NCBI RefSeq assembly: GCF_900115555.1
Contig: NZ_FOWX01000035.1
Location: 1 to 52,629 of the forward strand
DNA: 52,629 nucleotides
DNA from: Pseudomonas borbori
GTDB taxonomy: Bacteria > Pseudomonadota > Gammaproteobacteria > Pseudomonadales > Pseudomonadaceae
Direction of reading: 5' to 3'
The notes below the pieces were generated by a model. The model was given only the letters and a program-made list of their open reading frames with translations, did no database searches and had not been told where the DNA came from. This document shows, piece after piece, positions 43,684-52,337 of the stretch. A program made the translations under genes and the position numbers. The stretch's first letter is position 1; every line of letters begins with the position of its first letter.

Positions 43684-46600
43684 ATGAGCCAGTCACCTGA
43701 GAAGGTCGGGGTCGAGCTGCCCGCCATCAATTGGCTGATCAAGTTGGGTTACACCCATCTACCCGGTAGCCAGGTGGAGGTTGAAAATCGTCACCTGGCT
43801 CCGGTACTGGACGATGTGTTACAGGCTCGACTGATCATCCTCAACCCATGGCTGGCGAGCGCCCCCGGTGGTATCAGCGCGGCGCTGATTGAGCTGCGTA
43901 AGCGCGTCAATGATGATCTGTTGCCTGGCAACAAAGCGTTCTGGGAACAGGTGGTGCATCGTTCCGACATCCAAGTGAAGGATGTCGAGGGCAAGCCGCG
44001 CAGCGTGCGCTTCTTCGATGCTAGTGATGCCAGCAACAACGACTTCCATGTGGTCGATCAGTACGTGGGGCGCAATGCGGATGGGGATGTTTTCCGCCCA
44101 GACCTGCTGTTGTTTGTGAATGGCTTGCCGCTCGCCATCATCGAATGCAAAGCCAGCCATCACCGTTTGGACGAAGCCTTGGGCCAGTTGGATGGCTATC
44201 AAAGCACCTTCCCTACCCAGTTTGTATTCAACCAAGTCTGTGTTGGGCTTAATCGGCGTGAAGGGCTGTATGGGGCGATCCTAACCAAGCCTGCCTATTA
44301 CGCCCGCTATCGGTTGCAGGCGCTGGAGACTGCCGCTGTTACCGCCCTGTTAGGAGAAGCGCCAAGTGAGCAGGACAGTCTCCTGTGGGCCTTGTTCGAG
44401 CCGAGCCGCTTTCTGCAACTGATCACCCATTTTGTGCTGTTCGAAACCCGCGACGGCAAGACAGTGAAGAAGCTGCCGCGCTACCAGCAATGGCGTGCCG
44501 TGCGCAAAACGGTGGATCGTCTGTGCGCCCCGAAACCTTCAGGCGGCGTCGTTTGGCACACCCAGGGTAGCGGCAAGTCACTGACCATGGCCCTGCTCGC
44601 GCGCATGCTGCGTGCCGATAGCACGGGTTTGAACAATCCTACTGTGCTGGTACTGACCGACCGTAAAGACCTCGACAAACAGATTTTAGATACCTTCCAT
44701 GCAGTAGGTATCACGGCAGCTCAGGCTGTTTCGGTTGATGGGTTGTTGAAGATGTTGTCCAACGACTACGGCAGCGTGTTTACCAGTACGGTGCAGAAGT
44801 TCCAGGAGAACGATCAGCCCTCTGATCAGGCTGCCGAGACGCCTGACGAAGAAGATGATGCCCTACAGGCGATCCGCCACCGGCGGATTCGTGAGGAAAA
44901 GGACTTCTTCATCGTGCATGAGCGCAATGTCCGCCACCTGGCGGTGGATGAGAACGGTGCTCCGGTAAAGGCCCAGTGGGAAGAGATCAGCCGGGAGAAG
45001 GTGCACTTCCGAGTGCTGAGCACCAAGCCCAACTTCTATGTGCTGGTCGATGAAGCTCACCGTAGTCAGTACGACTTTCTCGCTGCCTTTATGCGCGCCA
45101 GTTTGCCCAACGCCAAATTCATCGCCTTCACCGGTACGCCGCTGCTGCAAGAGGACAAACACACGCTGGGCGAGTTTGGCGGTGGCGAGTACATCGACGA
45201 ATACCGTCTGCATGAGGCAGTGGCCGATGGTGCAACCCTGCCAATCAAGTACCAGGATGCCTGGGTGGCTCTGTCGGCCAATGCTGAGTTGGATACCGCG
45301 TTCAAAAAGAAGTTTGCCGACCAGAATGAAGTTCGTCAGCACGAGTTGAAGCGTGAGCTGCTGCGTCGTTGGCGCCAGGCCGGTGATCGCATGGAGCAGG
45401 TCGCCGAGCACCTGGTCGAGCACTTCCTCAGCAACGTTAAGGCCAAAGGTTTAAAAGCCATGCTGGTGTGCGATGGCCGCGACATGGCGGTGCGCTACAA
45501 GGATCTGCTCGATGCGATCATGGTCGAACGGGCGAACAAAGGGCTGCCCACTTTTGACAGCAAGGTGGTTATATCCCTGGCCAGTATCACCTCTTCCCGT
45601 ACGGGCGCTTCTGCCATGGAAGAGGCGGCAGAGTACGAGATAAAGGCCGACAAGATTCGCAGCATCGAGGAGCGGATTAAGGCCGAGTTGAAAGCCGGAA
45701 AGTCCCCGGTGGCCATGCCGTCTGAGCAGATCGGCAATTTCGTCAGCAAGCTGTTTCCCCTGCCCTACGGGGAAGAGAGTAAAGGGCTTGATGGTAAGCC
45801 GCAGGCGAACAATGTCGGGTTGATCATCGTTTCTGACATGCTGCTGACTGGGTGGGATGCCCCGATTGTCGGCACCATGTACCTCGACAAGCCGTTAAAA
45901 GAACACACCCTGTTGCAGGCCATCGCACGGGTGAACCGCACCCTGCCTGGCAAGAATGCCGGCTACATCGTGGATTACCACGGGGTGGTCGATCACCTTG
46001 ATCACGCCCTGAAAATTTACGGCGGCGAGGTGAAGCCTTCGCAGGTCTGGGAAGGTGTTGAAACCGAACTGCCCAAGCTGCAAGCCACACTCGACCGCAT
46101 CCTCAAGTTGCTGCCGAAAAAGCATGACCCGGTGGCGCAGCGTGAGGCCTACAAAGACGACGCCGAGCGCTTCCTTGATCCTGCCGCCCGGCTGGACATG
46201 GTCGAAGAATTCCTCGACCTGGTGAAACAGTTCAACCGCTCAGTGGACATCATCCTGCCGGATGTTCGCGGCGTACCGTTCAAGCCCTATTTCACCCTGC
46301 TAGGTGAGATTCGCCTGATGCTGCGCGACAAACTGCCAGGTAATACCTACAAGGAACGCATCACCAAGCTGGAGTCCGCGCTGCTTCAACAGCTGCTGGA
46401 TGAATACATCGCGGCCAGCCCGGCTAAGAGCCTGCTGGGTCACGAGGTGTCGATTCTGGATGCCAGCGATATGGAGCGTTTGAAGAAACTGGCGAGCCCC
46501 GGTAGTCGCGCCCTGGTGATGAAAAACCAGCTTAAGCAAACCATCGTCACCGGCAAGGACAAGGATCCAGCATTCTTCAACAAGATCGCCGAGGAGCTGG

Positions 46601-46968
46601 AAAAGCTGCTGGAAGAAGAAAAGGCGGGGCGCATTACGCAGGCCAAGTTCCTGGAGCAACTGGAGCTGTTCAGCCAGCGAATTCAGGACAAAGACAAAAC
46701 CGGTTTTGAAAAGCCCGCACACTCGGCGGTGTACCACTACCTTGCCGCCCAACTGGCCGAGGACACGGCAAGAGTGGCAACGACCAAGCTGTTCGAAGAT
46801 GAAATGCTGAACAGTGCGCTGGCGACTGAAAACTGGAAGAAAATGCCGGATACGCACCCTGATTTTAAAGATCACCTGCGCGGGGTATTGATGCCCCTGG
46901 CAGGCTGGGAGCGTTCAGTGGCGCGCGATCACGCCAAGCGAATCTTCGATATTTTGCTGAAAAACTAA
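43684..46968 (+). CDS. hsdR: Type I restriction-modification system, restriction/translocase subunit
   Basis: The 1094-residue motor and nuclease has an N-terminal PD-(D/E)xK nuclease with D140 and E154-C-K156 (LAIIECKAS). The SF2 helicase core carries Walker A TQGSGKS at 293-299, DEAH at 456-459, a TGTPL motif III and the second-lobe signature with LLTGWDAPIVGTMYLDKPLKEHTLLQAIARVNR. A helical C-terminal part contacts the methyltransferase. The start is 3 bp past the HEPN/OST-HTH gene. Full length and no frame damage, so the system appears functional. Confidence 0.96.
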   Translation: MSQSPEKVGVELPAINWLIKLGYTHLPGSQVEVENRHLAPVLDDVLQARLIILNPWLASAPGGISAALIELRKRVNDDLLPGNKAFWEQVVHRSDIQVKDVEGKPRSVRFFDASDASNNDFHVVDQYVGRNADGDVFRPDLLLFVNGLPLAIIECKASHHRLDEALGQLDGYQSTFPTQFVFNQVCVGLNRREGLYGAILTKPAYYARYRLQALETAAVTALLGEAPSEQDSLLWALFEPSRFLQLITHFVLFETRDGKTVKKLPRYQQWRAVRKTVDRLCAPKPSGGVVWHTQGSGKSLTMALLARMLRADSTGLNNPTVLVLTDRKDLDKQILDTFHAVGITAAQAVSVDGLLKMLSNDYGSVFTSTVQKFQENDQPSDQAAETPDEEDDALQAIRHRRIREEKDFFIVHERNVRHLAVDENGAPVKAQWEEISREKVHFRVLSTKPNFYVLVDEAHRSQYDFLAAFMRASLPNAKFIAFTGTPLLQEDKHTLGEFGGGEYIDEYRLHEAVADGATLPIKYQDAWVALSANAELDTAFKKKFADQNEVRQHELKRELLRRWRQAGDRMEQVAEHLVEHFLSNVKAKGLKAMLVCDGRDMAVRYKDLLDAIMVERANKGLPTFDSKVVISLASITSSRTGASAMEEAAEYEIKADKIRSIEERIKAELKAGKSPVAMPSEQIGNFVSKLFPLPYGEESKGLDGKPQANNVGLIIVSDMLLTGWDAPIVGTMYLDKPLKEHTLLQAIARVNRTLPGKNAGYIVDYHGVVDHLDHALKIYGGEVKPSQVWEGVETELPKLQATLDRILKLLPKKHDPVAQREAYKDDAERFLDPAARLDMVEEFLDLVKQFNRSVDIILPDVRGVPFKPYFTLLGEIRLMLRDKLPGNTYKERITKLESALLQQLLDEYIAASPAKSLLGHEVSILDASDMERLKKLASPGSRALVMKNQLKQTIVTGKDKDPAFFNKIAEELEKLLEEEKAGRITQAKFLEQLELFSQRIQDKDKTGFEKPAHSAVYHYLAAQLAEDTARVATTKLFEDEMLNSALATENWKKMPDTHPDFKDHLRGVLMPLAGWERSVARDHAKRIFDILLKN

Positions 46969-46981
46969 CGCGGCGTTACCC

Positions 46982-47692
46982 ATGCCAGTCTTGAATTACG
47001 GCCAAACGGCAATCGAGTGGTACTTCCAGTTCGATAGCAAACTCAAGCGCCACTACGTGACCGTGGAACGGGGTCGCCCCGTGCTTCTGCGCGGGCCGCT
47101 GGTGGATGAGCCTGAGCAAGAAGCTTTGGTGCTGCGGCGTGCACGCTGGATTCGTGAAAAGCTGGCACAGGTGAATCAGCCCCTTGCCAGCGAACCCATC
47201 GTGACGGGCAGTCGCCTACGCTATGCCGGGCGTACGTACTTCACCGAGGTACGGCATACGCCGGATATCCTCAAGCCTCGACTCACCTTCACAGCCTCGC
47301 GCTTTATCGTGGATAGCCCGGATGGGGTAAGCATCCTGCCCGATGTGCTAATGCCATTGCTTGAGCGGTTCTACCGGGATCGTGCCCATGAGAAGTTGTT
47401 GGTACGTGTCCGTCACTGGCAACGAGAAACGGGACTTCAGGCTACGGGTGCACGAATCCGTCACTTCCAAAGCCGTTGGGCCAGCTGCGATGCGAGCAAC
47501 ACCTTGGAGTTTCATCCTCGGGTGATGGAGCTTCCTACCAGCGTGCAGGACTACGTTATCGTCCATGAGCTATGCCACACGGTGGAGAAGAACCACACGA
47601 AGACGTTCTGGTCGATGGTGGCTAGTCACATGCCGGATTGGCAGAGGCAGCACCAGGTGTTGGAGCGGGCGGTTTTTGGAGATGCTGTATGA
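46982..47692 (+). CDS. YgjP-type zinc metallopeptidase (M48-like, DUF45)
   Basis: The 236-residue protein has HELCH at 195-199 with a further H205 (VEKNHTKTFW), a zincin active-site pattern, preceded by the family GARIRHFQSRWASC element. It follows hsdR by 13 bp, the common place of such genes in type I operons. Its job there is unproven; family members have been linked to protein or nucleotide turnover. Last gene of the operon; no terminator is seen in the next 60 bp. Confidence 0.9.
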   Translation: MPVLNYGQTAIEWYFQFDSKLKRHYVTVERGRPVLLRGPLVDEPEQEALVLRRARWIREKLAQVNQPLASEPIVTGSRLRYAGRTYFTEVRHTPDILKPRLTFTASRFIVDSPDGVSILPDVLMPLLERFYRDRAHEKLLVRVRHWQRETGLQATGARIRHFQSRWASCDASNTLEFHPRVMELPTSVQDYVIVHELCHTVEKNHTKTFWSMVASHMPDWQRQHQVLERAVFGDAV

Positions 47693-47750
47693 CTATCTGC
47701 GTTATGGATTTCCGAACGGAGTCTCCCAGACTATTGCTGTGCGTAGGTAG

Positions 47751-47780
47751 TTGACATGCCGGTGGCGTGTGGCACATTCT
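47751..47780 (+). promoter_or_regulatory. Predicted promoter of the RNA-RT cassette
   Basis: TTGACA (47751-47756, perfect -35) is followed after 18 bp by CATTCT (47775-47780, a weaker -10). Transcription would begin near 47787 and read the structured RNA and perhaps the RT. Confidence 0.6.
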
Positions 47781-47786
47781 TCAGGG

Positions 47787-47939
47787 ACTTTCTTAGAGAA
47801 AGAACGGGGCTCCTCTTTTAGCGGCTAACGCTGCGCAATAGGGGGTACAGCATCAAAACTGTACCAACCAAATGAAAACTTACTTTTACTAGGTTTGTTC
47901 CGTGGGAGGCCCGAGGTAAAACTCGGGCTTTTTGTTTTT
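47787..47939 (+). ncRNA. Predicted structured RNA upstream of the reverse transcriptase
   Basis: The 153-nt stretch between a promoter and a terminator has no credible gene. It folds into stem 1 (CTTTCT/AGAAAG, 47788-47802), stem 2 (AGCG/CGCT, 47820-47832), stem 3 (GGTACAG/CTGTACC, 47844-47865) and the terminator stem at 47909-47928 followed by a T run. Structured RNAs in this place are the partner or template of several defence-associated reverse transcriptases (for example DRT2 and DRT9). This one has not been matched to a known family here. The start and end are estimates from the promoter and terminator. Confidence 0.55.
47909..47939 (+). terminator. Terminator at the end of the predicted RNA
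   Basis: GCCCGAG (47909-47915) pairs with CTCGGGC (47922-47928) around GTAAAA, followed by TTTTTGTTTTT. It ends 19 bp before the RT start codon, so RT expression would need read-through. Confidence 0.85.
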
Positions 47940-47957
47940 AGGGTATGGGGTCTAAGC

Positions 47958-49454
47958 ATGGAGCAAAAAATCTACATCGCTATAGTTAAGGAATGCGAAA
48001 AGCTTATTCTTAGGCATCATAACTATCACAATAAACTCCATATTGAGTGGGTTCGTAATACTAAGCGAATTTCGGATGCTCCTCCAAAAAAGGTGGAGTC
48101 ACCAGAGTATTGGGGTGTAGATCGAAGGTTTAATCCGTTTTACGTAAAATCTAATGCCAAAGCAATAGCGCGATCAATTGCTAAAAAAATATCCAATAGA
48201 ACATATGTCCCGGCAGAACCATTTCGAAAATCGATACCAAAGTCTAGTGGTGGAAGTCGAGAGCTAACAATATATCAAATACCAGATGCGGCGGTATCGC
48301 GGTATTTTTATGGTAGGTTGCTTGCTAAGAATAGACATCGGTTTAGTTCATTTTCATATGCTTACCGGAATGACAGAAATGTCCATTTTGCTATACAAGA
48401 TATAGCAATTGATATTTCCCAAGAAGCAAGAACCTTTATTGCAGAATTCGATTTCTCTGATTTTTTTGGATCGATTGATCATGCATACTTGTACAGCCAA
48501 CTACATGAAAATGGATTCCTTATTAGTGATGAGGAAGAGGCTGTAATCAAGGCGTTCTTAGCCTCACGCGAGAAAGGTATTCCACAGGGAACTTCAATAT
48601 CATTATTTTTAGCAAATCTGGTTTGCTGGAAAATTGATAAGTCTCTGGAAAAGTCTGGTTTGAAATTTGCTAGATATGCGGATGACACTGTGATTTGGAG
48701 TCCGGATTACGCTGCAATATGTAAATCATTTTCAATAATTAATGATTTCTCTAAAGAAGCTGGCGTATCAATTAATGCAAAAAAATCTGACGGCATAAGT
48801 CTTTTGGCGCGAGATGGATTACCAGCAGAGATTGCTTCAAAGAATTATTTCAATTTTCTAGGATACTCAATAGGGGTAGGTAAGGTTTCTATTAAAGAGA
48901 CTGCTGAAAAAAGAATAAAAAAACAGATATCTTATTTGCTTTATAGATCGATGATCCAACCCTTGAGATCAAGTCCTTTGAAGGGGCTTATTATTCCAGC
49001 CAATGATCGAGACAAGGCGCTGCTAGTTTCTATTATGCAAGTTCGGCGCTATATGTATGGCGGGTTGTCAAATCGAGATATTACTGATTATATTTCTGGT
49101 AGGAAGAAATATCTTCACTTCAAGGGTGTAATGAGCTTTTACCCTCTGCTCAATGATGAGAGTCAACTTAGAGATTTGGATGGCTGGCTTGTTTCAACTA
49201 TTTACAGGTGTATTCAGTTACGAGCGAAGTTATTAATTGCGCATGGCTATAATCGGCAGCACTCCTTTCCTTTTAACGTAACGCATGAAAGTCTTGTTAA
49301 GCAGCTTGGGCGTCGACGTATCAAGGGGAAGCGGCTTCTAGAAATTCCAAGTTTCACATTGATTTATCGTGCTCTACAGCGGGGCTTGCGTGAGGCCGGT
49401 ATCGAGAAAGTAATGCATCCGGAGTCTCTGAAGTACGAGTACAAAGGTGTGTGA
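47958..49454 (+). CDS. Unknown-group reverse transcriptase (defence-associated type)
   Basis: The 498-residue protein starts at the ATG at 47958, with GGGG 7 nt upstream; an earlier in-frame TTG lies inside the terminator and is not used. RT motifs in order: IPKSSGGSRELTIYQIPD (finger strands, about 93-110), catalytic FDFSDFFGS (palm A, 164-172), GIPQGTSIS (207-215), the catalytic box YADD (240-243), INAKKS (272-277) and FNFLGY (298-303). A helical C-terminal part of about 180 residues has no domain I can name. There is no group II intron maturase end and no retron VTG motif, so it is not a typical mobile or retron RT. The gene is visibly AT-rich against its GC-rich neighbours, a sign of recent transfer. 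With its upstream RNA it resembles DRT2/DRT9-like systems, but the subgroup is not determined. Confidence 0.85.
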   Translation: MEQKIYIAIVKECEKLILRHHNYHNKLHIEWVRNTKRISDAPPKKVESPEYWGVDRRFNPFYVKSNAKAIARSIAKKISNRTYVPAEPFRKSIPKSSGGSRELTIYQIPDAAVSRYFYGRLLAKNRHRFSSFSYAYRNDRNVHFAIQDIAIDISQEARTFIAEFDFSDFFGSIDHAYLYSQLHENGFLISDEEEAVIKAFLASREKGIPQGTSISLFLANLVCWKIDKSLEKSGLKFARYADDTVIWSPDYAAICKSFSIINDFSKEAGVSINAKKSDGISLLARDGLPAEIASKNYFNFLGYSIGVGKVSIKETAEKRIKKQISYLLYRSMIQPLRSSPLKGLIIPANDRDKALLVSIMQVRRYMYGGLSNRDITDYISGRKKYLHFKGVMSFYPLLNDESQLRDLDGWLVSTIYRCIQLRAKLLIAHGYNRQHSFPFNVTHESLVKQLGRRRIKGKRLLEIPSFTLIYRALQRGLREAGIEKVMHPESLKYEYKGV

Positions 49455-50501
49455 AATATTGATCATGCGAAGGAGTTATCCCGGCCACATTTATTTTGGG
49501 AGGCTGGCTTGAGAGATCCACATGTAGAGGTGGTGTACTTCAAGGTAGATTCCGCCGAGGACATCTCCTACGAAAATCCGGAGCCATTGTCGTTCTCGAA
49601 TCACCTGGGCGAGTTTTGTCTGGTTGATGGGGAGCTGAAGGTTGTCCCTACCGAGCATTTTTGCAGCGCTCAGGAAGCTAGTCAGGCCTGTGAGCGCTTG
49701 AATCGGAATGCGACCCAGTCCCTGGCTCGCATCAGCCAAGCCATTGACGCAGAGCGTGAAGACATTCGAGATCGGATCGAAACGATCAATGATGTTTTGG
49801 AGCGTACAGAGTTCAAGCATGGGACTTTTCTTCGTTTAGGTAGCCGCTCGGAGACCTTCGAACACGTAAAAGTCTTTAACAGCCAGATGATCCGTGTGCT
49901 GGCTCGGGCGGGTAGCGATGACCATGATGGGCGCTTCCGTGAGTTGAAGGAGCTGGTTGAGAAGTTGGAGAAGGCGACTAACCCAGCTACATCCGGCACT
50001 TTAGAAAGCCTGCGTCTGCTGGACTCTCGTTATCAGCTGTCCTTCTTCGCTGAGGAGGTTGAGAAAGACAGTAAGAAAGTGCGTGACGTTCTGGAGTCCT
50101 CCAGCGGCAAGTCAGGTGGCGAGAAGGAGTCCTTTGCTGGAACCATTGTGGCGGCAAGTCTGGCGTATGTACTGACACCCGATGGGTATGACAGGCCTCT
50201 TTACTGCACTGTGTTCTTGGATGAGGCCTTTTCTAACACCGCCGAGGCAGTTAGTCGCCGCGTTCTCAAAGTCTTCCGAGAGCTGAAAATTCACGTCAAT
50301 CTGATTACGCCATACAAGAACCTCAACCTTGCGCGGGAGTCTGCGCGTTCCTTGCTGATTGCCGAGCGGGATCAGGATAAGCATGAGAGCCGTTTGTGCG
50401 AGGTCACCTGGGAAGAGATCGATAAGCAGCTCAATCAGCATGAGCATCATGTGCTTCAAGGCGCGGCCAAATCCTTGGGCATTGAGATGGAGCCGGTCTA
50501 A
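49455..50501 (+). pseudogene. 3' fragment of Wadjet jetC (SMC-like ATPase)
   Basis: Open frame follows directly from the RT stop codon (49452-49454): HAKELSRPHLFWEAGLRDPHVEVVYFKVD and on. A TTG at 49509 could start a 330-residue product. The C-terminal ATPase half of a MukB/JetC-type protein is seen: a coiled coil (about 60-195), signature SGGEK at 202-206 (SSSGKSGGEKESFAGT) and Walker B LDEAF at 237-241. JetC proteins usually exceed 1000 residues, so the head with Walker A and most of the coiled coil is gone. It reads into jetD with an overlapping TAATG. A loop-extruding ATPase cannot work without its other half. Confidence 0.82.
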
Positions 50502-51691
50502 TGAGGGAGTGGGGACGGCTGCCGCAGGAGGTCATTGAGGAGCTGCGAAGAGTGGAGTGGGATCACCCAGGCAGGCTCAGAGATCGCTTATCAGGTGAGC
50601 GGCGATTTCCTATTAAGCAGTTGCTGGGATTGCCCACTGGTAGTCAGGCGCTGAGTGACATCGGTCATTTTCATGACTACGTAGCAGCCTGGCGGCAATG
50701 GCCAAACCCACACCAGGTCATTTGGACGTCACGGCAGTTTCGGCAGCTGGGGACGTGTGACGTGCCCGAAAGACTAGAAATAGGGTCGATTCAAGCGCTT
50801 ATTGAGGTATTGGGATCGCTGGCCATTGAACGAAGTGCGGGATGGGCGGCGCGGATGGAGCCTCTTCTCGCCCTCAACAAGAGCTTGTACCCGACACTGA
50901 TCAAGCAAATTTTAGAGCTGGAAAAGCTGTCTGTTGTCGAAACCCAACTGCTTGCGCATGTGCTTCCCCAGCTCCGGCGTGGTATGGGTGAAGGACGGTA
51001 CTTCAGAGCATTACCGCTTCAGGGTGTGGATACCAAGTTTCTAGAGGTCAACCAGTCCTTGATTACTGCGCTTCTGGACGGATTGCACGAGCAGCAAGTC
51101 TCCAGCTGCGGAGGGCTAGAGCAATGGTTGGCGTGCATTCCGGTACCTGCGAATTGGTTTTATGTAAGGCCACTGTGCCCGCAGGTACGGATGCAGTTGG
51201 CGGGATTCGACGTCTTGCGCATCCCGCTGGAGCAACTTCTAGAGCATCCCCTACCCGGTGAGCGGGTGCTTGTTGTGGAGAATTTACAGTCTGGATTCGG
51301 GTTGCCGGATATGCCGGGCACGGTTGCGGTATTTGGCGGAGGGCGCAACACGGTCTGGCTTAAGGCGCGCTGGCTAAAGGAAAAGCGCATTGGTTACTGG
51401 GGAGATTTGGATACCTGGGGGCTAAAATTCTTAGCTGACGTTAGAGTCATGCAGCCGCACGCCGAAGCATTGATGATGGATAAATCCACGCTGCTTGCTT
51501 ACAGAGACCGTGGGGTAAGCGAGGTGCGACCAGCAAACTTGCCTGAGCTAGGTCTAAGTTATGCTGAGACCGAACTTTTCGAAAGCCTCCGCTCTGGAGA
51601 GTACGGAATTGGGCGTCTGGAGCAGGAACGACTATCCCAAGACTATGTGGTGGATGTTTTGCAAAGCTGGGCGATGATGCCGTGCAAATGA
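50501..51691 (+). CDS. jetD: Wadjet nuclease subunit JetD (DUF3322/DUF2220 type)
   Basis: The 396-residue protein has full family length. The N-terminal arm (about 1-170, DUF3322) is followed by LPLQGVDTKFLE (171-182) and a TOPRIM-like core: VVEN with E260, and GYWGDLDTWGLKFLADVR with D302 and D304 as the expected metal ligands. In complete Wadjet systems JetABC detects and extrudes small circular DNA and JetD cleaves it. Here jetA, jetB and most of jetC are missing, so it is probably an orphan. It could still serve another complex. Confidence 0.88.
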   Translation: MREWGRLPQEVIEELRRVEWDHPGRLRDRLSGERRFPIKQLLGLPTGSQALSDIGHFHDYVAAWRQWPNPHQVIWTSRQFRQLGTCDVPERLEIGSIQALIEVLGSLAIERSAGWAARMEPLLALNKSLYPTLIKQILELEKLSVVETQLLAHVLPQLRRGMGEGRYFRALPLQGVDTKFLEVNQSLITALLDGLHEQQVSSCGGLEQWLACIPVPANWFYVRPLCPQVRMQLAGFDVLRIPLEQLLEHPLPGERVLVVENLQSGFGLPDMPGTVAVFGGGRNTVWLKARWLKEKRIGYWGDLDTWGLKFLADVRVMQPHAEALMMDKSTLLAYRDRGVSEVRPANLPELGLSYAETELFESLRSGEYGIGRLEQERLSQDYVVDVLQSWAMMPCK

Positions 51692-51782
51692 GCATCAGCT
51701 CGGGAAGGCAAAGAATGAGTCGTGGTTTTCGGAGAGGTCTGATAGAGCCTCTGGATGCCAAAAAGCCAAGGAGAATAGGTGG

Positions 51783-52337
51783 TTGATTGCTGACGTTGAA
51801 CGTTTTCTGCGGGAAAACCCAGGCTCAAAGGCAAAGGATATTGCCAAGCATTTTGGAGTGGGTAAGGGGGAGATCAATTCGCTTCTTTATAAGAATCCCG
51901 ATTCATTCGTCCATGATCCCGATCATCGCTGGTCAGTGGTGATGGATAAGCTGACGGTTGTCCTGAAAAAGGAGGCATGGGTGTGGGTGGACAGCGCCTC
52001 ATTCGAGGATGTGCTGGCTGCTGTTGGATCGCCCTTGGATTCGGTCTGCTCAGGCGCTGAGTTCGTTGTGCCCAAAGGCTGCAAGATTATGATCGACGCG
52101 GCTGCGCGAATCTTGGCGTTGTGCAATCAGCTCGTAATGGTTGGCAAAACAGTGTCGATTGATTTCAGTGCCTGTAAAGCGACGCTGACCTATTTCAATC
52201 GACTAGGTTTTTTTGACCACCTAGCCGGGGCGGTGGATGTGATTCCGGAGCGCCCCTCTCAGTCTGGAGCGGCAACCTACCGTGGTAACAACGACGGTGT
52301 GGTTGAGCCCCCCGGTGTCAGGATAGTTGTCGCCTGA
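51783..52337 (+). CDS. Helix-turn-helix protein with STAS-like region, cut by an insertion sequence
   Basis: The 184-residue frame starts at a TTG preceded by AAGGAG at 9 nt. Residues 1-52 look like a small winged helix (IADVERFLRENPGSKAKDIAKHFGVGKGEINSLLYKNP, then RWSV). Residues about 85-155 (VVPKGCKIMIDAAARILALCNQLVMVGKTVSIDFSACKATLTYFNRLGFFDHL) have the alternating helix-strand pattern of a STAS-like domain. From memory, similar sequences continue into an ATP-binding domain; here the frame ends at 52337, just where the IS seems to begin, so the end is probably lost. It may belong to the broken Wadjet locus or be another defence gene. Confidence 0.55.
   Translation: MIADVERFLRENPGSKAKDIAKHFGVGKGEINSLLYKNPDSFVHDPDHRWSVVMDKLTVVLKKEAWVWVDSASFEDVLAAVGSPLDSVCSGAEFVVPKGCKIMIDAAARILALCNQLVMVGKTVSIDFSACKATLTYFNRLGFFDHLAGAVDVIPERPSQSGAATYRGNNDGVVEPPGVRIVVA

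Noticed and set aside
47895..47957. N-terminal extension of the reverse transcriptase from a TTG
   Set aside because: It would run through the terminator hairpin; the ATG at 47958 has a better ribosome-binding site.
47787..49454. Retron (RT with msr-msd RNA)
   Set aside because: The RT lacks the retron VTG motif and is longer than typical retron RTs, and the upstream RNA does not show the paired a1/a2 repeats around msr-msd.
47958..49454. Group II intron maturase
   Set aside because: No maturase X or HNH end domain, no intron domain V-like hairpin downstream, and the flanks are not a split gene rejoined at matching exons.
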